DNA of 64,000 nt from CAZMRF01 sp964568735 (GTDB lineage: Bacteria; Acidobacteriota; Polarisedimenticolia; JACPZX01), in contig CAZMRF010000019.1 of NCBI GenBank assembly GCA_964568735.1, positions 4,772 to 68,771 on the forward strand, written 5' to 3'. The notes below the pieces were generated by a model. The model was not told the origin of the DNA. It ran no database searches and saw only the letters and a list, made by a program, of their open reading frames with translations. Shown here piece by piece: positions 33,913 to 43,180 of this stretch. A program made the translations under genes and the position numbers. Within the stretch, counting starts at the first letter, position 1. Every line of letters starts with the position of its first letter.

Positions 33913-36657
33913 CTATTCCGCCTTCCTGTACGCCTCGATCCAGTTCTGGCTGATCACGAGGCGGGGCTTCTCGGGTTGATCGCCGGGGGCGGCCTGGACG
34001 ATGACGAAGTGCTCTCCGTCGGGGTGGACGTCGTACATCCTGGGGCCGGAGGAGAGCAGAAGGTCCGCGCTGGCGTCGCTGTCGAAGAGCTTTTGCGGGG
34101 TGGAGAGCTTCAGGGCTGGCGCCGTCGTCACCTTCACCATCATGAGCGCCGTGCCTCCAGGCTGCTCTTCCAGGTAGTACAGCTCGTCGCCCTTGCGGCT
34201 CCAGCGGGCCCAGCCGCCCCCGTTGACCGAAACCTGCCACTTCCCCTCTCCGCTCGGGAACTTCTTGAGATAGATCTCTTCTTCGCCCGACTCGTCGGAG
34301 CCGTAGGCCACATAGTTGCCGTCCGGCGACATCTGCACGTCCCACTGCCCGCCAGGCGCGGTCAGCAGAGGCTGGGGCTCCGCGCCGGATTCCAGCGAGA
34401 CGTAGAAAAGATCATCCCCCGTCGGGCGGCCCGGGACCATGAAGACGGCCCAGGGCACGCCGGGGCGAAACGACGGCAGCTCTCCCCTCTCGACGAAGAC
34501 CACGGGCTCGTCGGTTCCGTCGGCTGCGCGGGACAGGAGGCTCGTGTTGCCCATGCCTCCTGAGTAGACGATTCGATCGTCGCCGGGGAACCAGGCCCCG
34601 GCCCATTCCTGCGCATCCTCGAAGGTCATCCGCGTCTGGGTCCCGCGCTCGATGTCGTGCACCCACATGTCACGGTTGTCGCCGGCATCCGACGAGACGA
34701 GGACCCGCGTCCCATCCCAGGAAACCTCCGGGAAGTTCAGTCCCGGCTGAGGCTGCCCGATTGTCCCGGTCACCTTTCCCGTGCGATCCACGAGGGCCAG
34801 ATGGCGAAGGCTGCTGGCCGCGCCCAGCGCGTAGAGGAGCGTGCCGTCGCCGGCAACGCTGGGCCAAGCCCCCTTCGGGTCGAGCAGGAAGGGATCGCCG
34901 GTCGTCTCGAGACTGGCGAGGGAAAAGGGGACGGCCCATACGCCCGAGCTGCGCGTTCGTCTGAAGTAGAGGATATGGCCGCTGGGCGCATAGACGGCGC
35001 CTTCGATTCGCTCACCCGGCATCTTGAGGACGACACGTCGCCGCCCCTCGGCGAAGACCTCGATCGTGTCGGGGCCCTCGGGGCCGTGTACCGTGTAGAG
35101 GACGCCCCTGGCACCGGGCAGGACGTGCGGTGTGTGGTAGTCGGATGCCTCACCCTCAACGGCATCGATGAAGGGGCGGGGCTCCCCACCCATGGCCGAG
35201 AGGGCCAGCATGGCCCCGCTGGCCTTGACCATGTAGATCGTGCCGTCGGGACCCCAGGCGCCTCCATCGTAGCGGCCCGTTCCCAGCTCGCTGATCACCA
35301 CGGGCTGACCTCCGGCCGCCTCGACCTTGTACAGGCTGCCCCGGGTCTCGTAGGCCAGGCTCTCCCCATCAGGCGACCAGAAGGGTGCGTGAGCGCTGGC
35401 GCTCCCCGGCACCTGCCGTGGCTCGAGCGTGTCGAGGTCGCGGATCCAGAGGCTGTCTTCCGCTACGTAGGCGATCCTCCGCCCGTCGGGAGAGATCACG
35501 GGAGCGCGGCGATAGGGCAGCTCCAGCCCGGCCGGCTCCAGCGCGAATTTCCTCGCCGGCAGATCCTGCCGGGGCGGTCCGAGGAGCCACATCGTGGCCC
35601 CGACGCCGGCAATTGCGACGATCGCGAGCGACGCAATCCATGTCGCGAGCCCCGGGCCGCGCCTTGCCACCCGTGCAGCCGACGCAAGTCCGGATTGAGC
35701 CGCCGCGGAGCCCTGGCCGCTCATCGAGCCACCGAAGCGAGCCGTGGTCTCCCCTCGAGAGCCGGTCAGCGTCGCGGCCGTGGGGCGCAGAACATCTTCG
35801 ATGGCGATGCGTGCCTCGCCGATGGACTGAAGGCGGCGCCGGACGTCCTTCACCAGGCAGCGGCGAAGGAGGTCAGCCACCGCCGGCGGTGTCCCGGCGG
35901 GAAGAAGGCTCCAGTCAGGCTCGTCCTTGATGACCGAGGCCAGGGTGTCGGAGACGGTCTCTCCGCTGAAGAGCTGCCCGCCGGCCAGCATCTCGAAGAG
36001 AACGACGCCGAACGACCAGATGTCGGCGCGGCGGTCGACGACCTTCCCCTTGGCCTGCTCGGGGCTCATGTATGCTGCCGTACCCAGGACCACGCCCATC
36101 CTCGTTGCCGCGACCGTGAGGGTGGGCGACAGCGACTGGCTGGGGTCGGAGGCCGATGCGCCGGGCTCCCCCTCAAGCGCCTTGGCCAGCCCGAAGTCGA
36201 GAACCTTCACCTTCCCATCCGGCGTGAGCTTCACGTTGGCGGGCTTGAGGTCGCGGTGGACAACGCCCTTGTCGTGGGCGGCCTCGACCGCCTCGGCGAT
36301 CTGGCCCCCTATCTCGAGCGCCTCGTCGAGCGGGAGGGGTCCGCTCCTGAGCCGATGCGACAGATCGCCGCCTTCGACCAGCTCGAGAACCAGCACCCGC
36401 CGGCCGTCCGACTCCTCCACTCCGTAGATGGCGGCGATGTTCGGATGGTTCAGCGAGGCGAGGACCTGGGCTTCGCGATGGAAGCGGGCCATCCGCTCGG
36501 GATCCGCCGAGAAGATCTCGGGGAGGATCTTCAGCGCCACGTCGCGGCCCAGCTTCGCGTCCGTCGCGCGCCAGACTTCTCCCATCCCCCCGGCGCCGAT
36601 CTTCGCCGTGATGGAGTAGTGGGCTATCGATTCACCAATCACGTCGCGGGGCTCCAT
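33913..36657 (-). CDS. Eukaryotic-like Ser/Thr protein kinase with TolB/WD40-like sensor
   Basis: A 914-residue protein from the ATG at 36657; in-frame starts at 36696 and 36804 are possible. The kinase domain (about 14-290) has IGAGGMGEV at 20-28, Lys43, HRDLKPAN at 134-141 and DFG at 154-156, so it should be active. A single membrane helix (about 350-372) follows, then a beta-propeller of PD40/TolB-type repeats (PVISPDGRRIAYV, SPDGNYVAYGSD) to the end. Such kinases are abundant in Acidobacteriota and related soil phyla and pass an outside signal to cytoplasmic targets. No partner is next door. Confidence 0.92.
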   Translation of the reverse strand: MEPRDVIGESIAHYSITAKIGAGGMGEVWRATDAKLGRDVALKILPEIFSADPERMARFHREAQVLASLNHPNIAAIYGVEESDGRRVLVLELVEGGDLSHRLRSGPLPLDEALEIGGQIAEAVEAAHDKGVVHRDLKPANVKLTPDGKVKVLDFGLAKALEGEPGASASDPSQSLSPTLTVAATRMGVVLGTAAYMSPEQAKGKVVDRRADIWSFGVVLFEMLAGGQLFSGETVSDTLASVIKDEPDWSLLPAGTPPAVADLLRRCLVKDVRRRLQSIGEARIAIEDVLRPTAATLTGSRGETTARFGGSMSGQGSAAAQSGLASAARVARRGPGLATWIASLAIVAIAGVGATMWLLGPPRQDLPARKFALEPAGLELPYRRAPVISPDGRRIAYVAEDSLWIRDLDTLEPRQVPGSASAHAPFWSPDGESLAYETRGSLYKVEAAGGQPVVISELGTGRYDGGAWGPDGTIYMVKASGAMLALSAMGGEPRPFIDAVEGEASDYHTPHVLPGARGVLYTVHGPEGPDTIEVFAEGRRRVVLKMPGERIEGAVYAPSGHILYFRRTRSSGVWAVPFSLASLETTGDPFLLDPKGAWPSVAGDGTLLYALGAASSLRHLALVDRTGKVTGTIGQPQPGLNFPEVSWDGTRVLVSSDAGDNRDMWVHDIERGTQTRMTFEDAQEWAGAWFPGDDRIVYSGGMGNTSLLSRAADGTDEPVVFVERGELPSFRPGVPWAVFMVPGRPTGDDLFYVSLESGAEPQPLLTAPGGQWDVQMSPDGNYVAYGSDESGEEEIYLKKFPSGEGKWQVSVNGGGWARWSRKGDELYYLEEQPGGTALMMVKVTTAPALKLSTPQKLFDSDASADLLLSSGPRMYDVHPDGEHFVIVQAAPGDQPEKPRLVISQNWIEAYRKAE

Positions 36658-36897
36658 GCGGCCGGGCGTTGCGGGCAGGCATGCTGGATCCGCCATCACT
36701 CCGATCTCAAGGACCGCCGCGCATGGCGCGCCTCCCGCGGGGTGCCCGGACGCCACAGGGTATACCGGCGCGTCCAGCGAGGCCTCCCGCTCCGCCAGAG
36801 ACACCCCAAGGAGCGGGTGAACGATCGATTCCGGCCAAGGTCCGGGCCCGAATCCGCCGAAGGCGCCGGCGCCGAAAGGTGGGGTATAGTTCCATCG

Positions 36898-37212
36898 ATG
36901 GCCGCCCAGCGAAGGGACAACCGGGCTATTGCTTCAAGGACTCGACGTACAACCGCCGTGCTTGCTTCAGACACGTCGAGCGAGGTCGAACAGATCCAGA
37001 TTGAGCTCTGGAGACGGATGTCCCCGTTGGAGAAGCTCCGCGCCGTGTCGGCTGCAAGCCTGGCTGCGCAGGAGCTTTCACTCGCCGGCATCCGGCGGCG
37101 CTACCCTGACGCTTCTGACAGCGAGCGCATGCTCCACCTCGCGATTCTGAAGCTCGGCCGCACGCTGGCGTCCAAGGCTTATCCGGGCGTTCACCTTCTC
37201 CTCGGCGGCTGA
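36898..37212 (+). CDS. Small helical protein of the type paired with nucleotidyltransferases
   Basis: A 104-residue protein, divergent from the kinase. Its core (DTSSEVEQIQIELWRRMS, then EKLRAVSAASLAAQELSLAG and a SERMLHLAI helix) resembles small proteins that usually precede a nucleotidyltransferase-like gene in planctomycetes and similar genomes. The C terminus (GVHLLLGG) runs into the remnant of such a second gene in another frame. The start is uncertain; the ATG at 36898 has no clear ribosome-binding site. Confidence 0.6.
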   Translation: MAAQRRDNRAIASRTRRTTAVLASDTSSEVEQIQIELWRRMSPLEKLRAVSAASLAAQELSLAGIRRRYPDASDSERMLHLAILKLGRTLASKAYPGVHLLLGG

Positions 37213-37360
37213 TCGTCAGTGGCTCGATATCCTGGGCATCATCCTCGTACAAGGCGCGGCACTGGACGACATCTACCTCCGCCAGGGCGCTGACACCCTC
37301 GGCGTTCTCGATCTTCTCAATCGTGTTCTGGGTGAGATTCGTGGCGATGATCTTGCTTGA
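37184..37360 (+). pseudogene. 3' remnant of a nucleotidyltransferase-like gene
   Basis: In the +1 frame relative to the upstream gene, about 58 codons read FSSADRQWLDILGIILVQ, then LDDIYLRQGADTLGVLDLL, ending at a TGA at 37358. This matches the C-terminal tail of the nucleotidyltransferases that usually follow the small helical protein. The catalytic N-terminal part is missing, so a deletion has probably fused the two genes' ends. Confidence 0.55.
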
Positions 37361-37400
37361 GCAGACTCAGCCGGTGAGCTGAGGCTCCACGAGGAGTTCC

Positions 37401-37994
37401 ATGGCGCGCGCGAAGGCGATGGCTCTATTGAAGAAGCGGAAGCCGGCGGCGGCCGCGCGGCATGTGGCGTTTCTGAGAGCGATCAACGTCGCGGGCCATG
37501 CCGTCGTGAAGATGGAGGATCTCAAGGAAGCCTTCACTGCGGCCGGATGCCGCAACGTCGAGAGCTACATCCAGAGCGGCAACGTCATCTACGAAGCGCC
37601 GGCCACCGGCCACGCCGCCCTGGCCGGCAGGATCCTCTCCCGCCTGAGCCGCCTCCTTGGCGGCGAGGTCGTCGTCATCTTCCGCACGCTGGCACACCTC
37701 GCGGACCTCGTCCGGGCCGATCCGTTCAAGGGCGTGCCCTCCGGCTCCGACGTGAAGCTCTACGTCGTCTTCCTCGAGAAGCGGCCCCGTAGCGCTCCGC
37801 GCTTTCCGCTCGAGGACCCGAAAGAGGCGCTGAGGGCCTCGGGGATGAAGGGCCTCGAGATCTTCGTCGTGAGCGGCAGGACGGTGAAGGGCTCCCACGG
37901 TTTCCCCAACGCCTTCATCGAGAAGGCGACCGGAGTCGCCGCCACGAGCCGGAACTGGAACACGATCACCAGGATCGTCGACCGCTTCGCCTGA
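37401..37994 (+). CDS. DUF1697 family protein
   Basis: A 197-residue protein of the usual family length after a Lys/Ala-rich N terminus. HVAFLRAINVAGH, GCRNVESYIQSGNVIYEA and the closing SRNWNTITRIVDRFA are family signatures. The function of DUF1697 is not known; the fold is a duplicated alpha/beta sandwich. Cytoplasmic, transcribed alone. Confidence 0.93.
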   Translation: MARAKAMALLKKRKPAAAARHVAFLRAINVAGHAVVKMEDLKEAFTAAGCRNVESYIQSGNVIYEAPATGHAALAGRILSRLSRLLGGEVVVIFRTLAHLADLVRADPFKGVPSGSDVKLYVVFLEKRPRSAPRFPLEDPKEALRASGMKGLEIFVVSGRTVKGSHGFPNAFIEKATGVAATSRNWNTITRIVDRFA

Positions 37995-38089
37995 GCGTTG
38001 ATAGAACCGCGATCTGGTGTCAGGAGCGATTCGTCTGAGTATCGAGCGCGGTGCTCGAGAACGACCCGAAGGTCAGGTCTCGCGAATCG

Positions 38090-39454
38090 TCAGGCTGGTT
38101 GGTTCCGCCGGAACCCTTCGAGGCGCTTCCTCAGGGTCTCCATCTCGTCGTCGCCCACCTGCGAGACGCAGGCGCGGATTCCCTCCTTCCGGCAGCTCCC
38201 CGTCTCTTCCAGCATGATGACGCTCACGCCGTAGCACAGGAGCGCCTCGACGAGGCTGCCTCCATCCTCGAACTCCGGATGCGAGACGGTGAAGTAGAAG
38301 CCGTCGGCCAGCGGCTCGCCCAGATCGTTGTCATAGACGAGACGGAAGCCTGAGTCCAGGAAGAGCTGCTTCATGATCTTTGCCCGCCGCGCATACTCGC
38401 GTGCGGGCTCCCAGAGCGAGCGATCACCGGCGTTGGCCGCCTTCAAGAGTGCCAGCAGCCCGTACTGGGGGCTCTGCGGAACGAAGCCGCAGATTCCGTG
38501 GAGCACTTCGTTGATGAAGTACCCGACGACCCCATCTCCGCTCCGAGAGCCCGAAGGGGCGGGTGGAGTGGACGGGAGCCCGCCGCAGTCGGGGACGGCC
38601 GTCGTCTCCAGCGCTGGAGAGAGGATCGCCAGCGCGATGCGCTGCCCCGCGTAGCTGAACATCTTCGAGCTGCTCACGATGCACAGCCCCCGCTTCGTGT
38701 ACCGCATCACCGTCGGCTGGTAGGGCGGCTCGCCCGGCTTCAGGTAGTCCTGCCTCAGGTCCATCCCGAAGTAGGCGAGATCTTCCAGCGCCAGGATCCC
38801 CGTCTCGTCGCAGATCCTCCCCAGCCCTTGAAGCTCGGTCTCATTCAGGATCACCCAGCTCGGGTTGTTCGGGCTCGACCACAGAACCGCGCAGACGTCA
38901 CCCCGGCGGGCCCGCTCCTCCACGGCCGCGATGAGCCTCTCTCCCCTGTGGTCGTACAAGTCGATGCTCTCCACCTCCAGGCCCAGGAATCGCGCCTGCA
39001 TCCGGTTCACCGGAAAGCCCGGCTGGAGGAAGATCACCTTGCGCCGCTGAGGCGTCAGCCGCGCCGCCAGCGCGAGGCCCGCGAAGCAACCCTCCATCGC
39101 CCCCACCGTCGGCACGATGCATGACGCGGGGATCTCGAGGTCCATGAACAGCTTCACGAACCGGGAGGCTTGTAACTTGAGTTCCGGTATGCCGTCGAGC
39201 GGCGCATAGCGATGCGCGATGCCGCTCCCGGCGTGGGCCCGGGCCTCGGCTTCGCGGGCGACGGCGCTGGGAGGCAGCCCCGGGATCCCGAACTCCATCC
39301 GGATGAAGGGCAAGCCTGTCGCCTTCTCGATGGCGTTGACGAGGCGATTCATGTCCCGGATCGAGCCGCTCCGGACGTCCACGCTCAGGCTGGAGGCGAT
39401 GCGCCGAACGAGTGCCGGGTCCAGGGGAAGGCGCTCTCCGGTGGACGTGGCCAT
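38090..39454 (-). CDS. PLP-dependent aminotransferase, fold type I (copy A)
   Basis: A 454-residue class I/II aminotransferase. Lys264 in SSSKMFSYAGQRIA should carry PLP; SSPNNPSW (near 190) and ALEDLAYFG (near 217) supply the substrate and cofactor contacts. It lies 7 bp downstream of a paralogue on the same strand, so the two are one transcript. Residues about 106-274 are encoded by DNA that appears identical to the neighbour's, whereas the ends differ clearly. Substrate unknown. Confidence 0.9.
   Translation of the reverse strand: MATSTGERLPLDPALVRRIASSLSVDVRSGSIRDMNRLVNAIEKATGLPFIRMEFGIPGLPPSAVAREAEARAHAGSGIAHRYAPLDGIPELKLQASRFVKLFMDLEIPASCIVPTVGAMEGCFAGLALAARLTPQRRKVIFLQPGFPVNRMQARFLGLEVESIDLYDHRGERLIAAVEERARRGDVCAVLWSSPNNPSWVILNETELQGLGRICDETGILALEDLAYFGMDLRQDYLKPGEPPYQPTVMRYTKRGLCIVSSSKMFSYAGQRIALAILSPALETTAVPDCGGLPSTPPAPSGSRSGDGVVGYFINEVLHGICGFVPQSPQYGLLALLKAANAGDRSLWEPAREYARRAKIMKQLFLDSGFRLVYDNDLGEPLADGFYFTVSHPEFEDGGSLVEALLCYGVSVIMLEETGSCRKEGIRACVSQVGDDEMETLRKRLEGFRRNQPA
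38634..39139 (+). repeat. 506-bp tract shared between the tandem aminotransferases
   Basis: Bases 38634-39139 match 39973-40478 at a constant offset of 1,339 bp with no difference found by eye. The first mismatches outside are at 38633/39972 and 39140/40479, and flanking coding DNA diverges quickly. Confidence 0.85.
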
Positions 39455-39461
39455 CGGGCGT

Positions 39462-40784
39462 CTAGGGATGGTCCTCGTGGAACTTCTTCAGACGCTGCCC
39501 GAGGATGCCGAACTGCTCGTCGCCCACCATCGAGACGCAGGCGCGAAGACCTTCTTTCCGGCAAGACCCGGTGGCCTCGAGCGTGATGGCGCTCACGCCG
39601 TAGCGCAGGAGCGCTTCGATGAGGTCGCCTCCGTCGTCGAAGCCGGGATAGGAGATCGTGAAATAGAAGCCGTCCGCGAGCGGCTCACCGAGATCGTTGT
39701 CGTATACGAGCCGGAAGCCTGCGTCGAGGAAGAGCCGCTTCATGATCTTCGCCCGGCGGGCGTACTCGCGGGCCGGCTCCCAGAGGCTCCGGTCCCCGGA
39801 AGCAGCCGCCTCCAGCAGCGCCCGGAGCCCCCACTGCGGTCCCTGGGGTACGGAGGCGCAGATGCAGTAGAGGACCCCGTGAGTGAAGGCATGCCCCACC
39901 CGGTCCGTTCCGAGGCTCGGGACCAGCGCGGGCTCCTTCGAGGCGGCCAGCTCGGGTGACATGAGGCAGAGTGCGATGCGCTGCCCCGCGTAGCTGAACA
40001 TCTTCGAGCTGCTCACGATGCACAGCCCCCGCTTCGTGTACCGCATCACCGTCGGCTGGTAGGGCGGCTCGCCCGGCTTCAGGTAGTCCTGCCTCAGGTC
40101 CATCCCGAAGTAGGCGAGATCTTCCAGCGCCAGGATCCCCGTCTCGTCGCAGATCCTCCCCAGCCCTTGAAGCTCGGTCTCATTCAGGATCACCCAGCTC
40201 GGGTTGTTCGGGCTCGACCACAGAACCGCGCAGACGTCACCCCGGCGGGCCCGCTCCTCCACGGCCGCGATGAGCCTCTCTCCCCTGTGGTCGTACAAGT
40301 CGATGCTCTCCACCTCCAGGCCCAGGAATCGCGCCTGCATCCGGTTCACCGGAAAGCCCGGCTGGAGGAAGATCACCTTGCGCCGCTGAGGCGTCAGCCG
40401 CGCCGCCAGCGCGAGGCCCGCGAAGCAACCCTCCATCGCCCCCACCGTCGGCACGATGCATGACGCGGGGATCTCGAGATCCATGAACAGCCTCACGAAC
40501 CGGGAGGCTTCTTCCTTCAGCTCCGGGATCCCGTCGAAGGGGGCGTAGGTGTTGGCCACGCCGGGACGGGCGAGCGCACGGGCTTCGGCATCCAGCGCGA
40601 CGCTGCTCACGGGCAGGCCGGGGATGCCGAACTCCATCCGGACGAACCGCAGCCCCGTTTCCTTCTCGAGGGCGTTGACCACTCGGTTCATCTCCCGGAT
40701 CGACGCCCGGCGCACGTCCACGCTCTGGCCCGTCGCGATGGCGCGGACGGTCTCCCTGCTCAGCGGCACGGCCACGTCGGACAT
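39462..40784 (-). CDS. PLP-dependent aminotransferase, fold type I (copy B)
   Basis: A 440-residue paralogue of the downstream gene; Lys261 carries PLP. The ATG at 40784 has a GAGG about six bases upstream, better than an in-frame start 11 codons earlier. Differences from copy A are concentrated in the first 100 and last 160 residues, which shape substrate choice, so the two may use different substrates or partner as a heterodimer. Confidence 0.9.
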   Translation of the reverse strand: MSDVAVPLSRETVRAIATGQSVDVRRASIREMNRVVNALEKETGLRFVRMEFGIPGLPVSSVALDAEARALARPGVANTYAPFDGIPELKEEASRFVRLFMDLEIPASCIVPTVGAMEGCFAGLALAARLTPQRRKVIFLQPGFPVNRMQARFLGLEVESIDLYDHRGERLIAAVEERARRGDVCAVLWSSPNNPSWVILNETELQGLGRICDETGILALEDLAYFGMDLRQDYLKPGEPPYQPTVMRYTKRGLCIVSSSKMFSYAGQRIALCLMSPELAASKEPALVPSLGTDRVGHAFTHGVLYCICASVPQGPQWGLRALLEAAASGDRSLWEPAREYARRAKIMKRLFLDAGFRLVYDNDLGEPLADGFYFTISYPGFDDGGDLIEALLRYGVSAITLEATGSCRKEGLRACVSMVGDEQFGILGQRLKKFHEDHP

Positions 40785-41157
40785 GGTCGCCTCGTCTCCT
40801 CTCTGCGTGGCAGGCACAGTCGGGGCTCCTCGTTGCAGGCTTCGCAGCCATGACCGGTAACCACCGATCCCGGGCCGCCACCCGCGAAGCTCCCCCGCAG
40901 TCCGCGGCGCCGCAGGCTCGGCCCCCGGAAGGCAGCGGGGCTCGGTGAATCACGTAGGAATGGGCGGCATCAGGATATCAGCCGTTGCCCTCGAGTGCCC
41001 GGCCTTGAGTCCCTACAGGCCACCCTTCCGGGAGACTGATCGAGGAAGGGCGTGCGTTGAGACCCGCCGCGGTCAGCCGGTCGTGCCTCCGATCTTTGAA
41101 GTTAATAACATCTTTATTTACATTAGCTTAAACATGGCTATGCCGTTGTATAGTCCT
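40785..41157. other. Intergenic region turning AT-rich
   Basis: No credible gene. Bases about 41095-41155 are sharply AT-rich against a GC-rich background and probably contain the promoter of the AbiEi-like regulator; TATAGT at 41149-41154 is a possible -10. Confidence 0.45.
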
Positions 41158-41189
41158 GCTTACCGACTTGTCCGTAAGCAGCGGACAAG
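41158..41189 (+). promoter_or_regulatory. Overlapping palindromic operators before the AbiEi-like gene
   Basis: CTTGTCCG at 41167-41174 and CGGACAAG at 41182-41189 form a perfect inverted repeat with a 7-bp spacer. A second repeat, GCTTAC at 41158-41163 with GTAAGC at 41174-41179, overlaps it. They lie 14 bp before the start codon, where an autoregulator would block transcription. Confidence 0.55.
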
Positions 41190-41203
41190 CTAGAATAACG
41201 GAC

Positions 41204-42241
41204 ATGAGAGCTCGCCTGGAAGAGGATCTCGCCCCCTATCTCCCTGCGCTCAGGGCTGCGCCCTTCGTGCGTGATGTGGAGGTGCGGGCCCACCACGTCA
41301 CACGCAACGTACCGATCCCCTACGCTGTGATCAGGGTGAAGACGCCACGGGGTTGGGTCAGGCTACAAGCCGCCAGAACGAGGACGACTCTCACCAACGC
41401 ACTTGCCCAGGCATGGCTTGCACGGATAGAGAAGGACGCCAGAAAGAACTGGATCCTCCTCGCGCCCTACGTGCCCCCTGGTCCTGGACTCGTCCTCCGC
41501 GAGGCAGGGCTCTGCTATGCCGACACGGCAGGGAACTGCCATCTTGCGGTGGGACCAGAATACATGACCCTCATCGAGGGTCGGCGGCCGAACCGCCGGA
41601 CAGCCGAAGAGCGTCCGCTGGGTCAGACCGCCTACAGGGTGATGTTCGCCCTCCTCGCGCGCCCTGAGTGCCTGACAATGCCCGTGCGCGATCTCGCAGC
41701 GACGGCGGGCGCGGGGAAAACCGTAGTGGCGCAACTTCTCCGAAGACTCGAGGCCGACGGCCTCATCGCGAAGGGGCGGGGCCAGTGGCATCTGCTGCAA
41801 CCTGAGAGGCTGCTCGATCGATGGATCGCGGGTTACGGCGCCACCCTGCGACCCAAGCTCTTCGTGGGCCGGTTCCGCACGCAGGCGATCGATCCTCCCG
41901 CTGTCGAAGCCCATCTCGAGCAGAGAATCGGAGACGCTTTCCAGTGGGTCCTGGGCGGAGGCGCCGCAGCCATGCGCTTGACGGGCTACTACCGTGGCGA
42001 AGAAACCGTTCTGCACATCGCCGAGCCCCCTGCCCGGCTTGGTCTGGCCCTGGGAGCTCTCGCAGATCGAAACGGCCCGCTGGTGGTGCTCGGAACTCCT
42101 GGGCCTCTGGGAATGAGCGGCCCGGAGCCGAGGACTGCACATCCGCTTCTGGTTTACACGGAGCTCGTGAACACCGTCGACCCTCGCGCAGTCGAGGCGG
42201 GCCAGATGGTGCGGGAGAAGTACCTACAGTGGATTCGCTGA
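41204..42241 (+). CDS. AbiEi-type antitoxin / winged-helix regulator
   Basis: A 345-residue protein. Residues about 150-215 look like a winged helix (LTMPVRDLAATAGAGKTVV, RLEADGLIAKGRGQW). The C-terminal domain ends HPLLVYTELVNTVDPRAVE, typical of AbiEi antitoxins of type IV toxin-antitoxin systems, which repress their own operon. No AbiEii nucleotidyltransferase toxin follows; the next gene is on the other strand. It is therefore an orphan, or a stand-alone regulator. The ATG is chosen over a TTG at 41168 because that would lie in the operator. Confidence 0.65.
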   Translation: MRARLEEDLAPYLPALRAAPFVRDVEVRAHHVTRNVPIPYAVIRVKTPRGWVRLQAARTRTTLTNALAQAWLARIEKDARKNWILLAPYVPPGPGLVLREAGLCYADTAGNCHLAVGPEYMTLIEGRRPNRRTAEERPLGQTAYRVMFALLARPECLTMPVRDLAATAGAGKTVVAQLLRRLEADGLIAKGRGQWHLLQPERLLDRWIAGYGATLRPKLFVGRFRTQAIDPPAVEAHLEQRIGDAFQWVLGGGAAAMRLTGYYRGEETVLHIAEPPARLGLALGALADRNGPLVVLGTPGPLGMSGPEPRTAHPLLVYTELVNTVDPRAVEAGQMVREKYLQWIR

Positions 42242-42288
42242 CTCCATTCACACAGCTCAGATCGATGAAGCCGGCCAGCGGCTGGGGC

Positions 42289-42924
42289 TCAGTGCTCGTA
42301 TTTCAGGGGATAGGCCTGGTGCGTGCCCCTGACCTTCTGCGCTTCGAAGTCGAAGATCATTCCCTCATCGAGGAAGGGGCTGTCGGCGTTGTGGCAGGTC
42401 ACGCACTGCGCGGCGGTGACCTCACCTACGAGGCCGGCGGCGACGAGATCGGCCCTGCGGTACTCCTTGTTCGTCAGGGTCATGTAGCCGGTCTGGGTGT
42501 AGGTCCCCCCGGGGCCATGGCACATCTCGCAGCCGACCCCGGCACGATCGGGCGTCGTCTTGATGTCCACGAAGCCCCCGGGCTTGCCGTAGCCGATCGT
42601 GTGGCACGGCAGGCAGTTCGCGTCCGTTGTGTAGTCCTTCTGCGGGTCCAGTCCCGCCCTCTTCTTCGCCTCCACTCTCGCTCCGGGCTTGAGCAACTCG
42701 AATACGTTCGCCATCTTCGTCGCGCCCCAGGAGGTCCATTCCTTGAAGTGGCAGGCGCGGCACTTCTGGCTTCCCACGTAGGCGTGCTCCGGCGCCTTCA
42801 CGGGCGCCGCGGCGGCCGGCAAGGTCTCGGAGGATCGGATGGATCCGGTCCCCACGACGAGAACGAATGCCGGAAGGCCGATGAGCACGGATGATAGGGA
42901 TCGAAGCGGTCTCTTCTCGCGCAT
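42289..42924 (-). CDS. Tetrahaem cytochrome c (cytochrome c554-like)
   Basis: A 211-residue exported protein. A signal anchor or signal peptide spans about 8-30. Four CxxCH haem sites occur: CRACH at 55-59, CLPCH at 104-108, CEMCH at 132-136 and CVTCH at 174-178. The spacing recalls cytochrome c554 and other multihaem electron carriers. It should shuttle electrons in the periplasm; no partner oxidoreductase is adjacent. A GAGGAA lies about nine bases before the ATG. Confidence 0.93.
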   Translation of the reverse strand: MREKRPLRSLSSVLIGLPAFVLVVGTGSIRSSETLPAAAAPVKAPEHAYVGSQKCRACHFKEWTSWGATKMANVFELLKPGARVEAKKRAGLDPQKDYTTDANCLPCHTIGYGKPGGFVDIKTTPDRAGVGCEMCHGPGGTYTQTGYMTLTNKEYRRADLVAAGLVGEVTAAQCVTCHNADSPFLDEGMIFDFEAQKVRGTHQAYPLKYEH

Positions 42925-43180
42925 CAAGTTGCATTCCTCACGAACAGGTGGCGGCGGGCTCTGCCTCGGAGGCGCCGCGGCCGACCCGCCCGGAGTGGTG
43001 CTTCAGCAGCGCGGCTGCAGAAAACCGGGGCCCATCGGCGGCTGCGCCCTGAGGCGGAAAGAGGATACCCAAATCGCATCGCTTGTGGCAACGTCCCGCC
43101 CTGCCCTTGAAACGGTACGGGGGGCCGTACTAAGGTCGGCACGACTCCGGCCCTGCCGCCATTCCTGTAAGGAGTCCGAC

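Noticed and set aside
34657..37212. An 851-residue rightward frame antisense to the kinase gene
   Set aside because: Only its last 104 codons look like protein; the rest is a shadow of the kinase gene.
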